Positions 47,548-56,432 of a DNA stretch of 64,000 nucleotides are shown piece after piece. Location of the stretch: positions 35,422 through 99,421 of the forward strand of contig NZ_WIWC01000016.1 in the NCBI RefSeq assembly GCF_009600315.1. Direction: 5' to 3'. The DNA comes from Pseudomonas helleri (lineage in GTDB: Bacteria; Pseudomonadota; Gammaproteobacteria; Pseudomonadales; Pseudomonadaceae). The translations under genes were made by a program, and so were the position numbers. Below the pieces are notes generated by a model. It was not told the DNA's origin and did no database searches. It saw only the letters and a list, made by a program, of their open reading frames with translations. Every line of letters begins with the position of its first letter. Within the stretch, counting starts at the first letter, position 1.

Positions 47548-47880
47548 ATGACCTCAATCCAAAGTGTCCAGCAACAGATGCTGGGCCAGATGGAACAGGC
47601 CAAAAGCCTGCTGCAAAACCCCGTCATTCAACCGCCTGCCCTGTTTGATCAGGGCGCTGAAGCAGGCATTGGTCTGGCCTTCGATCAGGCGCTAAAAGCG
47701 GTGGACGCCCAGCAGCATGTGGCGAGCAACGCGATGGCCGCTGTGGACAGCGGGCTGAACGACAACCTCGCGGGCGCGATGATAGAAAGCCAGAAAGCGA
47801 GCGTAGCGTTCAGTGCGTTGTTGCAAGTACGCAATAAATTGACCACGGCATTTGATGACGTGATGAGAATGCCGGTGTAA
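47548..47880 (+). CDS. fliE: Second-system flagellar hook-basal body protein FliE
   Basis: A 110-residue FliE, the adaptor between the MS ring and the rod. The C-terminal half (SQKASVAFSALLQVRNKLTTAFDDVMRM) is the conserved family part. GGAG precedes ATG 47548. First gene of fliE-F-G-H-I-J, 51 bp after lafK and 5 bp before fliF. Confidence 0.93.
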   Translation: MTSIQSVQQQMLGQMEQAKSLLQNPVIQPPALFDQGAEAGIGLAFDQALKAVDAQQHVASNAMAAVDSGLNDNLAGAMIESQKASVAFSALLQVRNKLTTAFDDVMRMPV

Positions 47881-47885
47881 CGACA

Positions 47886-49565
47886 ATGAGTGCTGACGTG
47901 CTGCAAACAATCAACGAAAAATTCAGGGCGCTGCTCGCCGGGTTCAAACGTGATCCGCGGATTGCGTTGGGTTTGATGGCCGGCGTCGCGGCGCTACTGG
48001 CAATCAGCGCGGTGATGTACCTGTGGCGCGATCAGGACTCATTGCGCCCACTCTATGGTGCCGGCGAAGCCTATCCTGCGGCACAAGTGATGCAGGTGTT
48101 GGATGCCGATCAAATCGCTTATCAGCTGCACCCGCAAAGCGGCCAGATTCTGGTCCGCGACACTGATCTGGCGCGTGCGCGCATGTTGCTCAGTGCCAAA
48201 GGTGTGCAGGTGGCGGTGCCGGTCGGTTACGGTCTGTTCGATAAGGACGAGCCGCTGGGCACCAGCCAGTTTGTACAGGATGTACGGCTTAAGCGCAGCC
48301 TCGAGGGTGAACTGGCCCGCACCATCATGAGCCTTAAGGGGGTTGATGGCGCGCGCGTTCACCTGGCGTTGCAAGAGAGCAATTCATTCGTCATCAGCAA
48401 TCGTGAGCCTGCCAAGGCCTCGGTGATGGTGCAGATGAACGCGGGGGCCAAACTCAGCCCTGAACAGGTCGGTGCAATTGCCAGCCTGGTGGCCAACAGC
48501 GTGCCCAAGCTTGAGGTCGCAGACGTCAGTGTGGTGGACCAGTACGGAACCTTGTTGTCCCGTGGCCTCACTGAGGGTGATAGCGGGCCGCAGCAGAGCC
48601 GCCAGCAGGTCGAAGACTATCAGCAGCGGGTCACGGGCAATGCCGAACAGGTGCTGGCGCCGATTTTAGGCAATGGCAACTACCGGATAAGCGTGGCCGC
48701 CGACATAGACTTCAGCCAGAAAGAAGAAACCCTTCAGGCGTTCGGTGCTACGCCGCACGTGCGCAACGAAGAGCTGCGTGATGAAAGTGTGCTCGACCAA
48801 CTGGCGCTGGGTGTGCCGGGGTCGCTCAGCAATCGCCCGGTGCCGCCGTCCGGAGGCACAGCGCCTGCGGCTGGCACGGCCCCGGATGCTGCCGACAAGG
48901 GCACCACCTCACTGCGCAAGGAATCGAACCGCAAGCTGGATTACGACCAGAGCGTCACCCACGTCAAACACTCATCCTTCAATGTGCGCAGCCAAAGCAT
49001 TGCCGTGGTGCTCAATGGCAGTCCTGAAGCAGATGGCGGCTGGCCGCCTGCCGCCCGTGCAGAGCTGGAGGCGATGTTAAAGAGTGCGGTGGGTTTCAAC
49101 GCCGCTCGCGGCGACGTCCTGACCTTGAGCGTGTTCCCTTTTGCGGCAGCGGACATGTCTGTGGCTCCCCCTGTCTGGTGGCAGCAGGAGAGGTTCCTTG
49201 AGCTGGTCAAACTGGGCGTGATCGCGCTTGTCAGTTTATTGCTGCTGTTGCTGGTGGTACGTCCGGTACTGTCCCGCTTGCTGGGGCGCACGCAGGGGCA
49301 ACACGTGCAGGGTCATGACCCGTTAAAACTGGGCAGCGAGGGTGATGAGCGGGCACTGCCCCCAAGCCTGGCTACCCAGAACAGACCGAGCATGCTCGGC
49401 GAACTGAATCCGCTGTCTGAAATTCAACTGCCAGCGGCGGGGTCGGGGCTTGAATTACAGGTCGAACACTTGCAAATGCTGGCTGAAAATGACCCCGAAC
49501 GTGTATCGGAAGTGCTCAAACAATGGATAGGTCGCAATGAAAGCAGTCTCCCCTCGTCCAACTGA
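47886..49565 (+). CDS. fliF: Second-system flagellar MS-ring protein FliF
   Basis: A 559-residue MS-ring protein with helices at about 28-47 and 440-460 framing a periplasmic domain with RBM motifs (YGLFDKDEPLGTSQFVQDVR; KRSLEGELARTI). The C-terminal tail DPERVSEVLKQWIGRN is the FliG-binding segment. The length is normal. It overlaps fliG by 29 bases. Confidence 0.95.
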   Translation: MSADVLQTINEKFRALLAGFKRDPRIALGLMAGVAALLAISAVMYLWRDQDSLRPLYGAGEAYPAAQVMQVLDADQIAYQLHPQSGQILVRDTDLARARMLLSAKGVQVAVPVGYGLFDKDEPLGTSQFVQDVRLKRSLEGELARTIMSLKGVDGARVHLALQESNSFVISNREPAKASVMVQMNAGAKLSPEQVGAIASLVANSVPKLEVADVSVVDQYGTLLSRGLTEGDSGPQQSRQQVEDYQQRVTGNAEQVLAPILGNGNYRISVAADIDFSQKEETLQAFGATPHVRNEELRDESVLDQLALGVPGSLSNRPVPPSGGTAPAAGTAPDAADKGTTSLRKESNRKLDYDQSVTHVKHSSFNVRSQSIAVVLNGSPEADGGWPPAARAELEAMLKSAVGFNAARGDVLTLSVFPFAAADMSVAPPVWWQQERFLELVKLGVIALVSLLLLLLVVRPVLSRLLGRTQGQHVQGHDPLKLGSEGDERALPPSLATQNRPSMLGELNPLSEIQLPAAGSGLELQVEHLQMLAENDPERVSEVLKQWIGRNESSLPSSN

Positions 49566-50592
49566 CGTCATGCAGGAGCTGCGCGCACGTACGGCGCAGA
49601 ACCGCAGCATGAGCTCACTCGAACAAGCGGCCATTCTCATGCTGAGCATGGGTGATGGCGTGTGTGCGGGGGTGCTCAAGCATTTTTCCCGCGAAGAAAT
49701 TGTCATCATCAGCCAGGCCATGGCGCGCCTCAGTAATGTCAAACAACCGATGGTGTCGGAAGTCATCTGCCGGTTTTTTGATGACTACAAAGAGCAGAGC
49801 AGCATCAAAGGCGCTTCGCGCAGTTACCTGTCGGGCATGCTCGGTAAAGCCTTGGGCAGTGACATCACCCGCAGCTTGCTGGACAGCATCTACGGCGAAG
49901 AAATACGCGCAAAAATGGTTAAGCTCGAATGGGTCGACCCCAAACAGTTCGCCACCCTGATCGCCAATGAACATGCGCAAATGCAGGCGGTTTTTCTGGC
50001 CTTTCTACCGCCGGGCATGGCCAGCGAAGTGCTTGAACACATGCCGGACTGGCGCCGCGACGAGCTATTGTTCCGCATCGCCAACCTCAGCGAAATCAAC
50101 AGCGATGTGATCAAGGAGCTGGAGCAACTGATCGAACGCAGCCTCTCGGTGTTGTCCGCCCAGGGTTCCCAAGTGCGCGGCGTCAAGCAGGCGGCCGACA
50201 TCCTGAACCGTTACAAGGGCGACCGTGAGCAGATGTTTGAACTGCTGCGAGCTCAGGACACGTCGCTGGTTGAACGCATTGAAGATGAGATGTATGACTT
50301 TTTCATACTCTCCCGGCAAACCCAGGACGTGCTGCAAACCTTGCTTGAAGCCATCCCGTTGAGTGAATGGGTCGTCGCACTCAAAGGGGCCGAGCCGGCC
50401 TTGGTCAAGGCGATTCAAGGCGCGATGCCGCGCCGCCAGATGCAGCAGATGGAAGCACAAAACCGCAGGCAGGGGCCGGTGCCCCGCAGCCGCGTTGAAC
50501 AAGTGCGCAAAGAGATCATGGCGGTCGTCCGTGAAATGGCGACTGTAGGCGACTTGCCTGTGCAGTTATTCCGTGAGCAAACGGTTGAGTGA
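49537..50592 (+). CDS. fliG: Second-system flagellar motor switch protein FliG
   Basis: A 351-residue C-ring protein with N, middle and C domains. The torque helix aligns without gaps to E. coli FliG: Lys283 and Arg300 match K264 and R281, but D288, D289 and R297 are replaced by Ala307, Gln308 and Pro316. The ATG at 49537 has AGG upstream; a second ATG at 49570 has no ribosome site. Overlaps fliF by 29 bases. Confidence 0.93.
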   Translation: MKAVSPRPTDVMQELRARTAQNRSMSSLEQAAILMLSMGDGVCAGVLKHFSREEIVIISQAMARLSNVKQPMVSEVICRFFDDYKEQSSIKGASRSYLSGMLGKALGSDITRSLLDSIYGEEIRAKMVKLEWVDPKQFATLIANEHAQMQAVFLAFLPPGMASEVLEHMPDWRRDELLFRIANLSEINSDVIKELEQLIERSLSVLSAQGSQVRGVKQAADILNRYKGDREQMFELLRAQDTSLVERIEDEMYDFFILSRQTQDVLQTLLEAIPLSEWVVALKGAEPALVKAIQGAMPRRQMQQMEAQNRRQGPVPRSRVEQVRKEIMAVVREMATVGDLPVQLFREQTVE

Positions 50593-50602
50593 GGGGTATC
50601 GC

Positions 50603-51295
50603 GTGTCGATCAAAGTGGTAAAAGCCGCCAGTGTTGAGTGGCGCCCGTATCGATTTTCGCCTTTGCCTGACCTTGAAGCGCAAGCGCTGATCAATGACCC
50701 GATTGCGTTTCAGCGGGCCGTCGCCGAAGGGTTTCAGGAGGGCAATGAAAAAGGCTATCTGGAAGGTCTGGCGCAAGGTCGTGAGTCCGGCCATCAGCAA
50801 GGTTTTACTGCGGGCCATGAAGAGGGACTCAAACAAGGGCTGGCTCAAGGGCAACGCGATGGCCGGCTGGCGTTCGATCAAGCCAGCGCGCCGCTGCAAG
50901 CGACCAATAACCAATTGCGCACCTTTATGGCTGAGTTCGAGCTCAAACGCCGTGAAGAATTGCTGGCGTTGGTGAAAAAGGTCAGTGAGCAGGTGATCCG
51001 TTGCGAGCTGACCTTGAGCCCCATGCAATTGTTGACCTTGGCCGAAGAGGCATTGTCAGGCATGGCGCTGGAATCTGAAGACGTACACATCCAGTTGCAC
51101 CCGCAAGAGTTTGCCCGCATCAAGGATTTGGCGCCTGATCGCGCCGCCGCCTGGCGTCTGGTGGCCGATGAAACCCTGGCCTTGGGCGAGTGCCGCATCG
51201 CCACCCCTCAAGCGGAGGTCGATGTGGGTTGCCAGCAGCGCTTGGATGCGTGTGTAGCGACCCTCAGCGAGCACCTGCACCTGATAGAGGAATGA
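50603..51295 (+). CDS. fliH: Second-system flagellar export regulator FliH
   Basis: A 230-residue FliH-like protein. The N-terminal half contains the G-x3-G helix repeats typical of FliH (GFQEGNEKGYLEGLAQGRES and onwards). The C-terminal domain regulates and anchors FliI. GTG 50603 with GAGGGG six bases upstream is preferred to a GTG 30 bases earlier that would overlap fliG. Next gene starts 3 bp after the stop. Confidence 0.9.
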   Translation: MSIKVVKAASVEWRPYRFSPLPDLEAQALINDPIAFQRAVAEGFQEGNEKGYLEGLAQGRESGHQQGFTAGHEEGLKQGLAQGQRDGRLAFDQASAPLQATNNQLRTFMAEFELKRREELLALVKKVSEQVIRCELTLSPMQLLTLAEEALSGMALESEDVHIQLHPQEFARIKDLAPDRAAAWRLVADETLALGECRIATPQAEVDVGCQQRLDACVATLSEHLHLIEE

Positions 51296-51298
51296 CCT

Positions 51299-52618
51299 GT
51301 GCTCAAACAGTTCAAGCTGGACGAGGCGTTGCGCTCACTGGACGCTGTGCAACTGGCCAAGGTCAGCGGCAGGCTGGTGCGCATGTCGGGCATGCTGCTC
51401 GAAAGCATTGGCTGCCAGCGGGTGACGGGGCAGCGCTGCTACATTGAACAGGCCGATGGCAGCTTGCTGGATGCACAAGTGGTGGGTTTCAATCGAGACA
51501 TCACCTACTTGATGCCGTTCAAAAAACCCTTGGGCTTGAGCTCCAGTTCGCGCGTGTTCCCAGCCCGCGATGATGCCGCCTTGCAGATAGATGAATCCTG
51601 GCTGGGTCGGGTTCTTAACGGGCTGGGCGAGCCAATGGATGAACGGGGCAAACTGGGCGGGCGAGATGCCCTGACCACCGAATTGCCCAAGGTCAGTCCG
51701 CTCAAGCGTCAGCCGGTCACCGAACCGTTGGACGTGGGCGTGCGCGCCATCAACGGCTTGTTGACACTGGGCAAAGGCCAGCGCGTGGGGTTATTTGCCG
51801 GTAGCGGTGTGGGCAAAAGCGTACTGCTGGGCATGATCACCCGCCAGACCAAGGCCGACGTGGTGGTGGTCGGGTTGATCGGAGAGCGGGGTCGCGAAGT
51901 ACAGGAGTTCATTCAGCATTCGCTTGGCCCTGAGGGATTGCGCAAGGCCGTGGTGGTCGTGGCTCCCGCCAACGAATCACCGTTAATGCGCCTTAAAGCC
52001 GCCGAGTTGTGCCACAGCATTGCGGCTTACTTTCGCGATCAGGGGCATGACGTGCTGTTACTGGTGGACTCCCTCACGCGTTATGCCATGGCCCAGCGCG
52101 AAATTGCCCTGGCGCTTGGCGAGCCCCCCGCGACCAAAGGCTATCCACCGTCAGTGTTCGGGATGTTGCCCGAACTGGTTGAAAGCGCAGGCAACGGCGA
52201 GGGCGCCACGGGCAGCTTGAGTGCGCTCTACACCGTGCTGGCAGAAGGCGATGATCATCAAGACCCGATTGTCGACTGTGCCCGGGCCATCCTCGACGGT
52301 CATATAGTGTTGTCGCGCAAACTGGCCGATGTCGGTCATTACCCGGCCATTGATGTGGCGGCTTCCGTGAGTCGCTGCATGAGCCAGATCACTGATCGAA
52401 AGCACCTCAACGCCGCCCGCCAGTTCAAGGAGTACGCCAGCCTGTATGACGGCATCAGGGAGTTGATTCCGTTGGGCGGCTATACACCGGGGATGGACCC
52501 CGGCACAGACCGTGCGGTGAAACTGGCGCCTAACATCGAGCGTTTTTTGCGTCAGGACGTGGGCGCCAGCGCCGAGCTGAAAGCCTGCATTGAAACGCTG
52601 CAAAGCATCGTCAGGTAA
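51299..52618 (+). CDS. fliI: Second-system flagellar export ATPase FliI
   Basis: A 439-residue export ATPase related to F1 beta. Walker A is at about 165-175 (GLFAGSGVGKS), Walker B LLLVDSLTRYAMAQREIALA, and the catalytic glutamate is in GLIGERGREVQEF. The C-terminal helical domain is complete. GTG start 51299 follows GAGGAATG. It powers and unfolds export substrates with FliH and FliJ. Confidence 0.95.
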   Translation: MLKQFKLDEALRSLDAVQLAKVSGRLVRMSGMLLESIGCQRVTGQRCYIEQADGSLLDAQVVGFNRDITYLMPFKKPLGLSSSSRVFPARDDAALQIDESWLGRVLNGLGEPMDERGKLGGRDALTTELPKVSPLKRQPVTEPLDVGVRAINGLLTLGKGQRVGLFAGSGVGKSVLLGMITRQTKADVVVVGLIGERGREVQEFIQHSLGPEGLRKAVVVVAPANESPLMRLKAAELCHSIAAYFRDQGHDVLLLVDSLTRYAMAQREIALALGEPPATKGYPPSVFGMLPELVESAGNGEGATGSLSALYTVLAEGDDHQDPIVDCARAILDGHIVLSRKLADVGHYPAIDVAASVSRCMSQITDRKHLNAARQFKEYASLYDGIRELIPLGGYTPGMDPGTDRAVKLAPNIERFLRQDVGASAELKACIETLQSIVR

Positions 52619-52644
52619 GGCGAGGGTAAAGGAGTGGGCAAGGT

Positions 52645-53094
52645 ATGAAAGACCGCATCAGAGTGCTTAATCGACTGGCCGGGCTGCGCGCCCTGCAAGT
52701 GCGGCAGGTAATGGGGCGGGTGACGTACCAGCAAAACCTCTGCCGGCGTTATCGCAACAATATTGCTGCGCTGACCCGTCTGTGCGACGTCAACAGTGTG
52801 ACCAGCACACCGTTGCAGCGCCATAACGTGCAGCAATATAAGGCGACGTTGCACGCCATGAATAACTTGCAGGTGCGAGAGTTGAAACTGGCTGAGCAAA
52901 CCCTTGATCGCATACAGCAAGAACTCTTGGCTGTGATGCGCCAGGAGAAGGTGTTGGTGCAGGTGATCGATGAAAAAATGCGTGTTTGGCAGGCATCGTT
53001 GGCCCTTCAAGAGCAGAAGATACAGGACGGTCTTGCCAGTCAGAGCTGGTGGCGGAACACGGTAGAGACTGGACGCTGCGACACCGGAGCCTGA
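52645..53094 (+). CDS. fliJ: Second-system flagellar export chaperone FliJ
   Basis: A 149-residue, almost wholly helical coiled-coil protein, as expected for FliJ, which links FliI to FlhA. Sequence similarity in this family is low, so the call rests on length, coiled-coil content and position directly after fliI. It is the last flagellar gene in the window; in Flag-2 loci flgN, flgM and the rod/hook genes would follow, but here a repeat array begins. Confidence 0.85.
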   Translation: MKDRIRVLNRLAGLRALQVRQVMGRVTYQQNLCRRYRNNIAALTRLCDVNSVTSTPLQRHNVQQYKATLHAMNNLQVRELKLAEQTLDRIQQELLAVMRQEKVLVQVIDEKMRVWQASLALQEQKIQDGLASQSWWRNTVETGRCDTGA

Positions 53095-53105
53095 GCTAGA
53101 TTGTT

Positions 53106-53400
53106 ATCTGCTTTTGCTCTGCTTTTGCTCTGCTTTTGATCTTGATCTTGATCTTGATCTGCCGCCCCATCGGGAGGCCGAATGGAGGTTCTGCGTAGTG
53201 GGTCGACCGGCATGGATGCCGGGAGAGCTGCGATCGGGCCAAGGATGGCCCGTCGCAGCGTGCCCACGGAGCGGGACCGGAGTGAGGGAACCTGAGCGCA
53301 GCGAGGGCCGTACGCAGGGGCAAGGACCTTTTGCTTACTTTTGGGTGGTCCGACATTCAGCTGTTTGCCAAAAGTGAGCCGCCGTAAGGGCGGAACCCGT
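53106..53400 (+). repeat. Pseudomonas intergenic repeat, left copy
   Basis: Begins with short tandem runs (CTGCTTTTG, then four GATCTT-type hexamers at about 53136-53160), continues with GGTCGACCGGCATGGATGCC and GGGGCAAGGACCTTTTG, and ends in the hairpin CCGCC-GTAAG-GGCGG (53379-53393). About 80 % identical by eye to the inverted right copy. Confidence 0.8.
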
Positions 53401-53420
53401 AGAAAAGTATTAATAAATCA

Positions 53421-53472
53421 AATGGATATGTACTCGATGTCTCACAACAGTGGTATTGAGTACATATCCATT
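53421..53472. repeat. 15-bp perfect inverted repeat at the palindrome centre
   Basis: AATGGATATGTACTC (53421-53435) and its exact complement GAGTACATATCCATT (53458-53472), with a 22-base loop that itself contains CAC-AACA-GTG. It lies between the two repeat copies and is much more A+T rich than they are. Confidence 0.85.
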
Positions 53473-53490
53473 ATTAGCGTCTTACTGAAA

Positions 53491-53757
53491 TATTGGTTTC
53501 GCTTTTACAGCGAGTAACTTTTGGCAAACAGCCCCAAAAGTCACCAAAAGGTCCTTGCCCCTACGTACGGCTTTCGCTGCGCTCAAGTTCCCTCGCTCCG
53601 GTCCCGCTCCGTGGGCACGCCGTGACGGGCCATCCATGGCCCAACACGGCTCTCCCGGCATCCATGCCGGTCGACCCACTCCGCGAAACCTCCTCTCGGC
53701 CTCCCGACGGGGCGATAGATCAAAAGCAAAAGCAAAAGCAAAAGCAAAAGCCAAAGC
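53491..53757 (-). repeat. Pseudomonas intergenic repeat, right copy (inverted)
   Basis: Inverted relative to the left copy. The same landmarks occur on the minus strand: a TTTTGC hexamer run (53720-53752), GGTCGACCGGCATGGATGCC, GGGGCAAGGACCTTTTG, and the hairpin TCGCT-GTAAA-AGCGA (53499-53513). Confidence 0.8.
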
Positions 53758-53783
53758 ACTGCACTTGAACTGTCGTTCTGCCG

Positions 53784-55406
53784 TTATGCCAATACGGCGT
53801 CTATCGGCCGTTCTGGCACTTTCAAACTGCTGGCGTGCAGTAACTCCCGCGTATAAGGATGTTGCGGGTCGGCAAAGATTGAATGCGCATCCCCTTGCTC
53901 CACCACTTTGCCCTCCTTGATCACGATCATGTCGTGCGCCAACGCATGCACCACGGCCAGGTCATGGCTGATAAACAGATACGTCAGGCCATGCCGGGCT
54001 TGCAGGTCGCGCAGCAGGTCAACCACTTGCTTCTGTACTGTGCGGTCAAGCGCCGAGGTGGGTTCGTCCAGCAGGATCAACGCCGGTTCCATGATCAACG
54101 CCCGGGCGATGGAGATCCGTTGACGCTGGCCTCCGGAAAACTCGTGGGGGTAACGATGGCGGCTGTCCGGGTCCAACCCCACTTCCTGCAAGACCCGGAT
54201 CACCGCTGCCTCGCGCTCTGGCACGGTGCCTATACCGTGGGCCAACAACCCTTCGCTGATGATTTGCTGCACTGACATGCGCGGGCTGAGGCTGCCAAAC
54301 GGGTCTTGAAAGACCACCTGCATTTGCCTGCGCAATGGGCGCAGCAGGTTCTGGTTGAGCAGGTTCAGTTGTTTGTTGGCGAAGCGAATGTCGCCCTCGC
54401 TGTCCACCAGCCGCAGTATCGCCTGTCCCAAGGTGGATTTGCCGGAACCGGACTCGCCGACGATGCCCAGAGTGCGGCCTTTTTTGAGTTCAAAACTGAC
54501 CCCGTCCACGGCCTTGATGTAGTGCCGCTCCCGGCTGAACAACGGCTTGGGCAACGGGAACCAGACTTTGAGGTTGTCGACTTGCAGCAGGTTATGCCGG
54601 TATTCGCTGGTGACCGGATGACCGCTGGGTTCGGCTTCGATCAGCATGCGGCTGTAGGGGTGTTTGGGCTCTTTGAACAAGGCTTGGCAATGGGCATGTT
54701 CGACTATTTCACCGCCGCGCATGACGCACACGCGCTGGGCGATTTTACGCACCAGATTAAGGTCATGGCTGATCAGCAGTAACGACATGTCCAACCGCTG
54801 TTGCAGGTCGATCAGCAGTTCAAGAATTTTCTGTTGCACGGTGACGTCCAGCGCCGTGGTCGGTTCATCGGCGATCAACAGTTCCGGCTCGTTGGCCAGC
54901 GCCATGGCAATCATTACCCGTTGTCGCTGACCGCCGGACAGTTGGTGCGGGTAGGCATTGAGGCGATGTTGCGGGTCACGTATGCCGACCAGTTCCAGCA
55001 GTTCAAGTGTGCGGGCGCGGGCGGCGCGGTTTTTCAGGCCTTTGTGGGTGATGAGAATTTCGCTGATCTGTTTTAGCACGGTGTGCAGCGGGTTGAGCGA
55101 GGTCATCGGTTCCTGAAAAATCATCGCAATCCGGTTGCCGCGCAGGCTGCGCAATTGGCTGTCGCTGGCCGTCACCAAATCTGCCCCGTCATAACGGATG
55201 CTGCCTTGTGTCTGCACGTCCTTGCCGGGCAGCAGGCGCAGGATTGAGTGCGCGGTTACGGACTTGCCTGAACCCGACTCGCCCACCAGCGCCAGGCACT
55301 CGCCGCGGCGGATGTCGAGGTTGATGCCGTGCACCACTTCCTTGCCGCCAAAACTGACCCGCAGGTCGCGTATTTCAATCAGGTTTTCGCTCATGTCAGT
55401 GCTCAT
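53784..55406 (-). CDS. yejF: Peptide ABC transporter dual ATPase YejF
   Basis: A 540-residue ATPase with two fused nucleotide-binding domains, each with Walker A GESGSGKS and signature LSGGQRQR or FSGGQRQR, the YejF layout. It powers import of oligopeptides; in E. coli the Yej system takes up microcin C. Last gene of the yejA-B-E-F operon, 3 bp after yejE. Convergent with fliJ across the repeat array. Confidence 0.94.
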   Translation of the reverse strand: MSTDMSENLIEIRDLRVSFGGKEVVHGINLDIRRGECLALVGESGSGKSVTAHSILRLLPGKDVQTQGSIRYDGADLVTASDSQLRSLRGNRIAMIFQEPMTSLNPLHTVLKQISEILITHKGLKNRAARARTLELLELVGIRDPQHRLNAYPHQLSGGQRQRVMIAMALANEPELLIADEPTTALDVTVQQKILELLIDLQQRLDMSLLLISHDLNLVRKIAQRVCVMRGGEIVEHAHCQALFKEPKHPYSRMLIEAEPSGHPVTSEYRHNLLQVDNLKVWFPLPKPLFSRERHYIKAVDGVSFELKKGRTLGIVGESGSGKSTLGQAILRLVDSEGDIRFANKQLNLLNQNLLRPLRRQMQVVFQDPFGSLSPRMSVQQIISEGLLAHGIGTVPEREAAVIRVLQEVGLDPDSRHRYPHEFSGGQRQRISIARALIMEPALILLDEPTSALDRTVQKQVVDLLRDLQARHGLTYLFISHDLAVVHALAHDMIVIKEGKVVEQGDAHSIFADPQHPYTRELLHASSLKVPERPIDAVLA

Positions 55407-55409
55407 TTA

Positions 55410-56432
55410 TCAAGTCCGGGGGTCGAAGGCATCGCGGCAGGCTTCGCCGATAAACACCAGGAGTGACAGAATCAGTGCCAACGCACAAAACGCGGTCAAG
55501 CCCAGCCAGGGCGCTTGCAGGTTGTGTTTGGCCTGGCCGATCAGTTCACCCAGCGAAGCGCTGCCCGGCGGCATGCCAAAGCCGAGAAAATCCAGAGCGG
55601 TGAGGGTGGCGATGGCACCGGTGAGGATAAAAGGCAGGTAGGTCAGGGTGGAGGTCATGGCGTTGGGCAGGATGTGCCGACGCATCAGTGCGCCGTCGGT
55701 CAAGCCCAGAGCCCGGGCCGCTTTTACGTATTCCAGGCTGCGCCCGCGCAAGAATTCAGCGCGCACCACGTCCACCAGCGCCAGCCAGCTGAACAGCGCC
55801 ATGATGCCCAGCAACCACCAGAAACTCGGCGCGACAAAACCGGACAGAATGATCAGCAGGTACAGCACCGGCAACCCGGCCCAGATTTCCTGCACCCGCT
55901 GGCCAAACAGGTCGACCAGACCGCCATAGAAGCCCTGCAAGGCGCCGGCAGTAATGCCGATTACGGTACTGATGGCAGTCAGGATCAAGGCAAACAGAAT
56001 GGAAATTCGCGCGCCGAAGATCACTCGGGCCAACACGTCCCGGGCCTGATCGTCAGTGCCCAGCCAGTTAGTGGCGCTGGGCGGGCTGGGGGCGGGTTCC
56101 TTGAGGTCGTAGTTGACGGTGTCGTAGCTGAACGGGATGGGGGCGAAGAGCATCCAGCCACCCTGATCGGCAATCAGCTTGCGCACGTAGTCGCTGCTGT
56201 AATCGGGCTCAAAGGGTAATTCGCCGCCAAAGTCGGTTTCGAGGTGGTGGGAGACAATCGGGAAATACCACTGGTCTTTGTAGTGAACCGCCAAGGGTTT
56301 GTCGTTGGCGATCAGTTCACCGCCCAGGCACAGCACGAACAGGGCGATAAAAATCCATAGCGACCACCAGCCACGGCGGTTGGCCTTGAAGTGTTTGAGA
56401 CGGCGACGGCCAAGGGGGGAGAGGGTAAACAT
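55410..56432 (-). CDS. yejE: Peptide ABC transporter permease YejE
   Basis: A 340-residue DppC/OppC-type permease with six helices, a long first periplasmic loop (containing LETDFGGELPFEPDYSSDYV, typical of YejE) and the EAA loop VKAARALGLTDGALMRRHIL. Coupled to yejB by a one-base overlap. Confidence 0.95.
   Translation of the reverse strand: MFTLSPLGRRRLKHFKANRRGWWSLWIFIALFVLCLGGELIANDKPLAVHYKDQWYFPIVSHHLETDFGGELPFEPDYSSDYVRKLIADQGGWMLFAPIPFSYDTVNYDLKEPAPSPPSATNWLGTDDQARDVLARVIFGARISILFALILTAISTVIGITAGALQGFYGGLVDLFGQRVQEIWAGLPVLYLLIILSGFVAPSFWWLLGIMALFSWLALVDVVRAEFLRGRSLEYVKAARALGLTDGALMRRHILPNAMTSTLTYLPFILTGAIATLTALDFLGFGMPPGSASLGELIGQAKHNLQAPWLGLTAFCALALILSLLVFIGEACRDAFDPRT

Noticed and set aside
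39483..53094. Reading the export genes as a virulence-type type III secretion injectisome
   Set aside because: fliE, fliF, fliG, fliM, fliN and fliJ with flagellar-type lengths are present, and no needle, translocon, secretin or effector gene is seen.
53106..53757. Insertion sequence or CRISPR array at the fliJ/yejF junction
   Set aside because: No transposase frame is present, and the structure is two inverted copies, not regular direct repeats with unique spacers.
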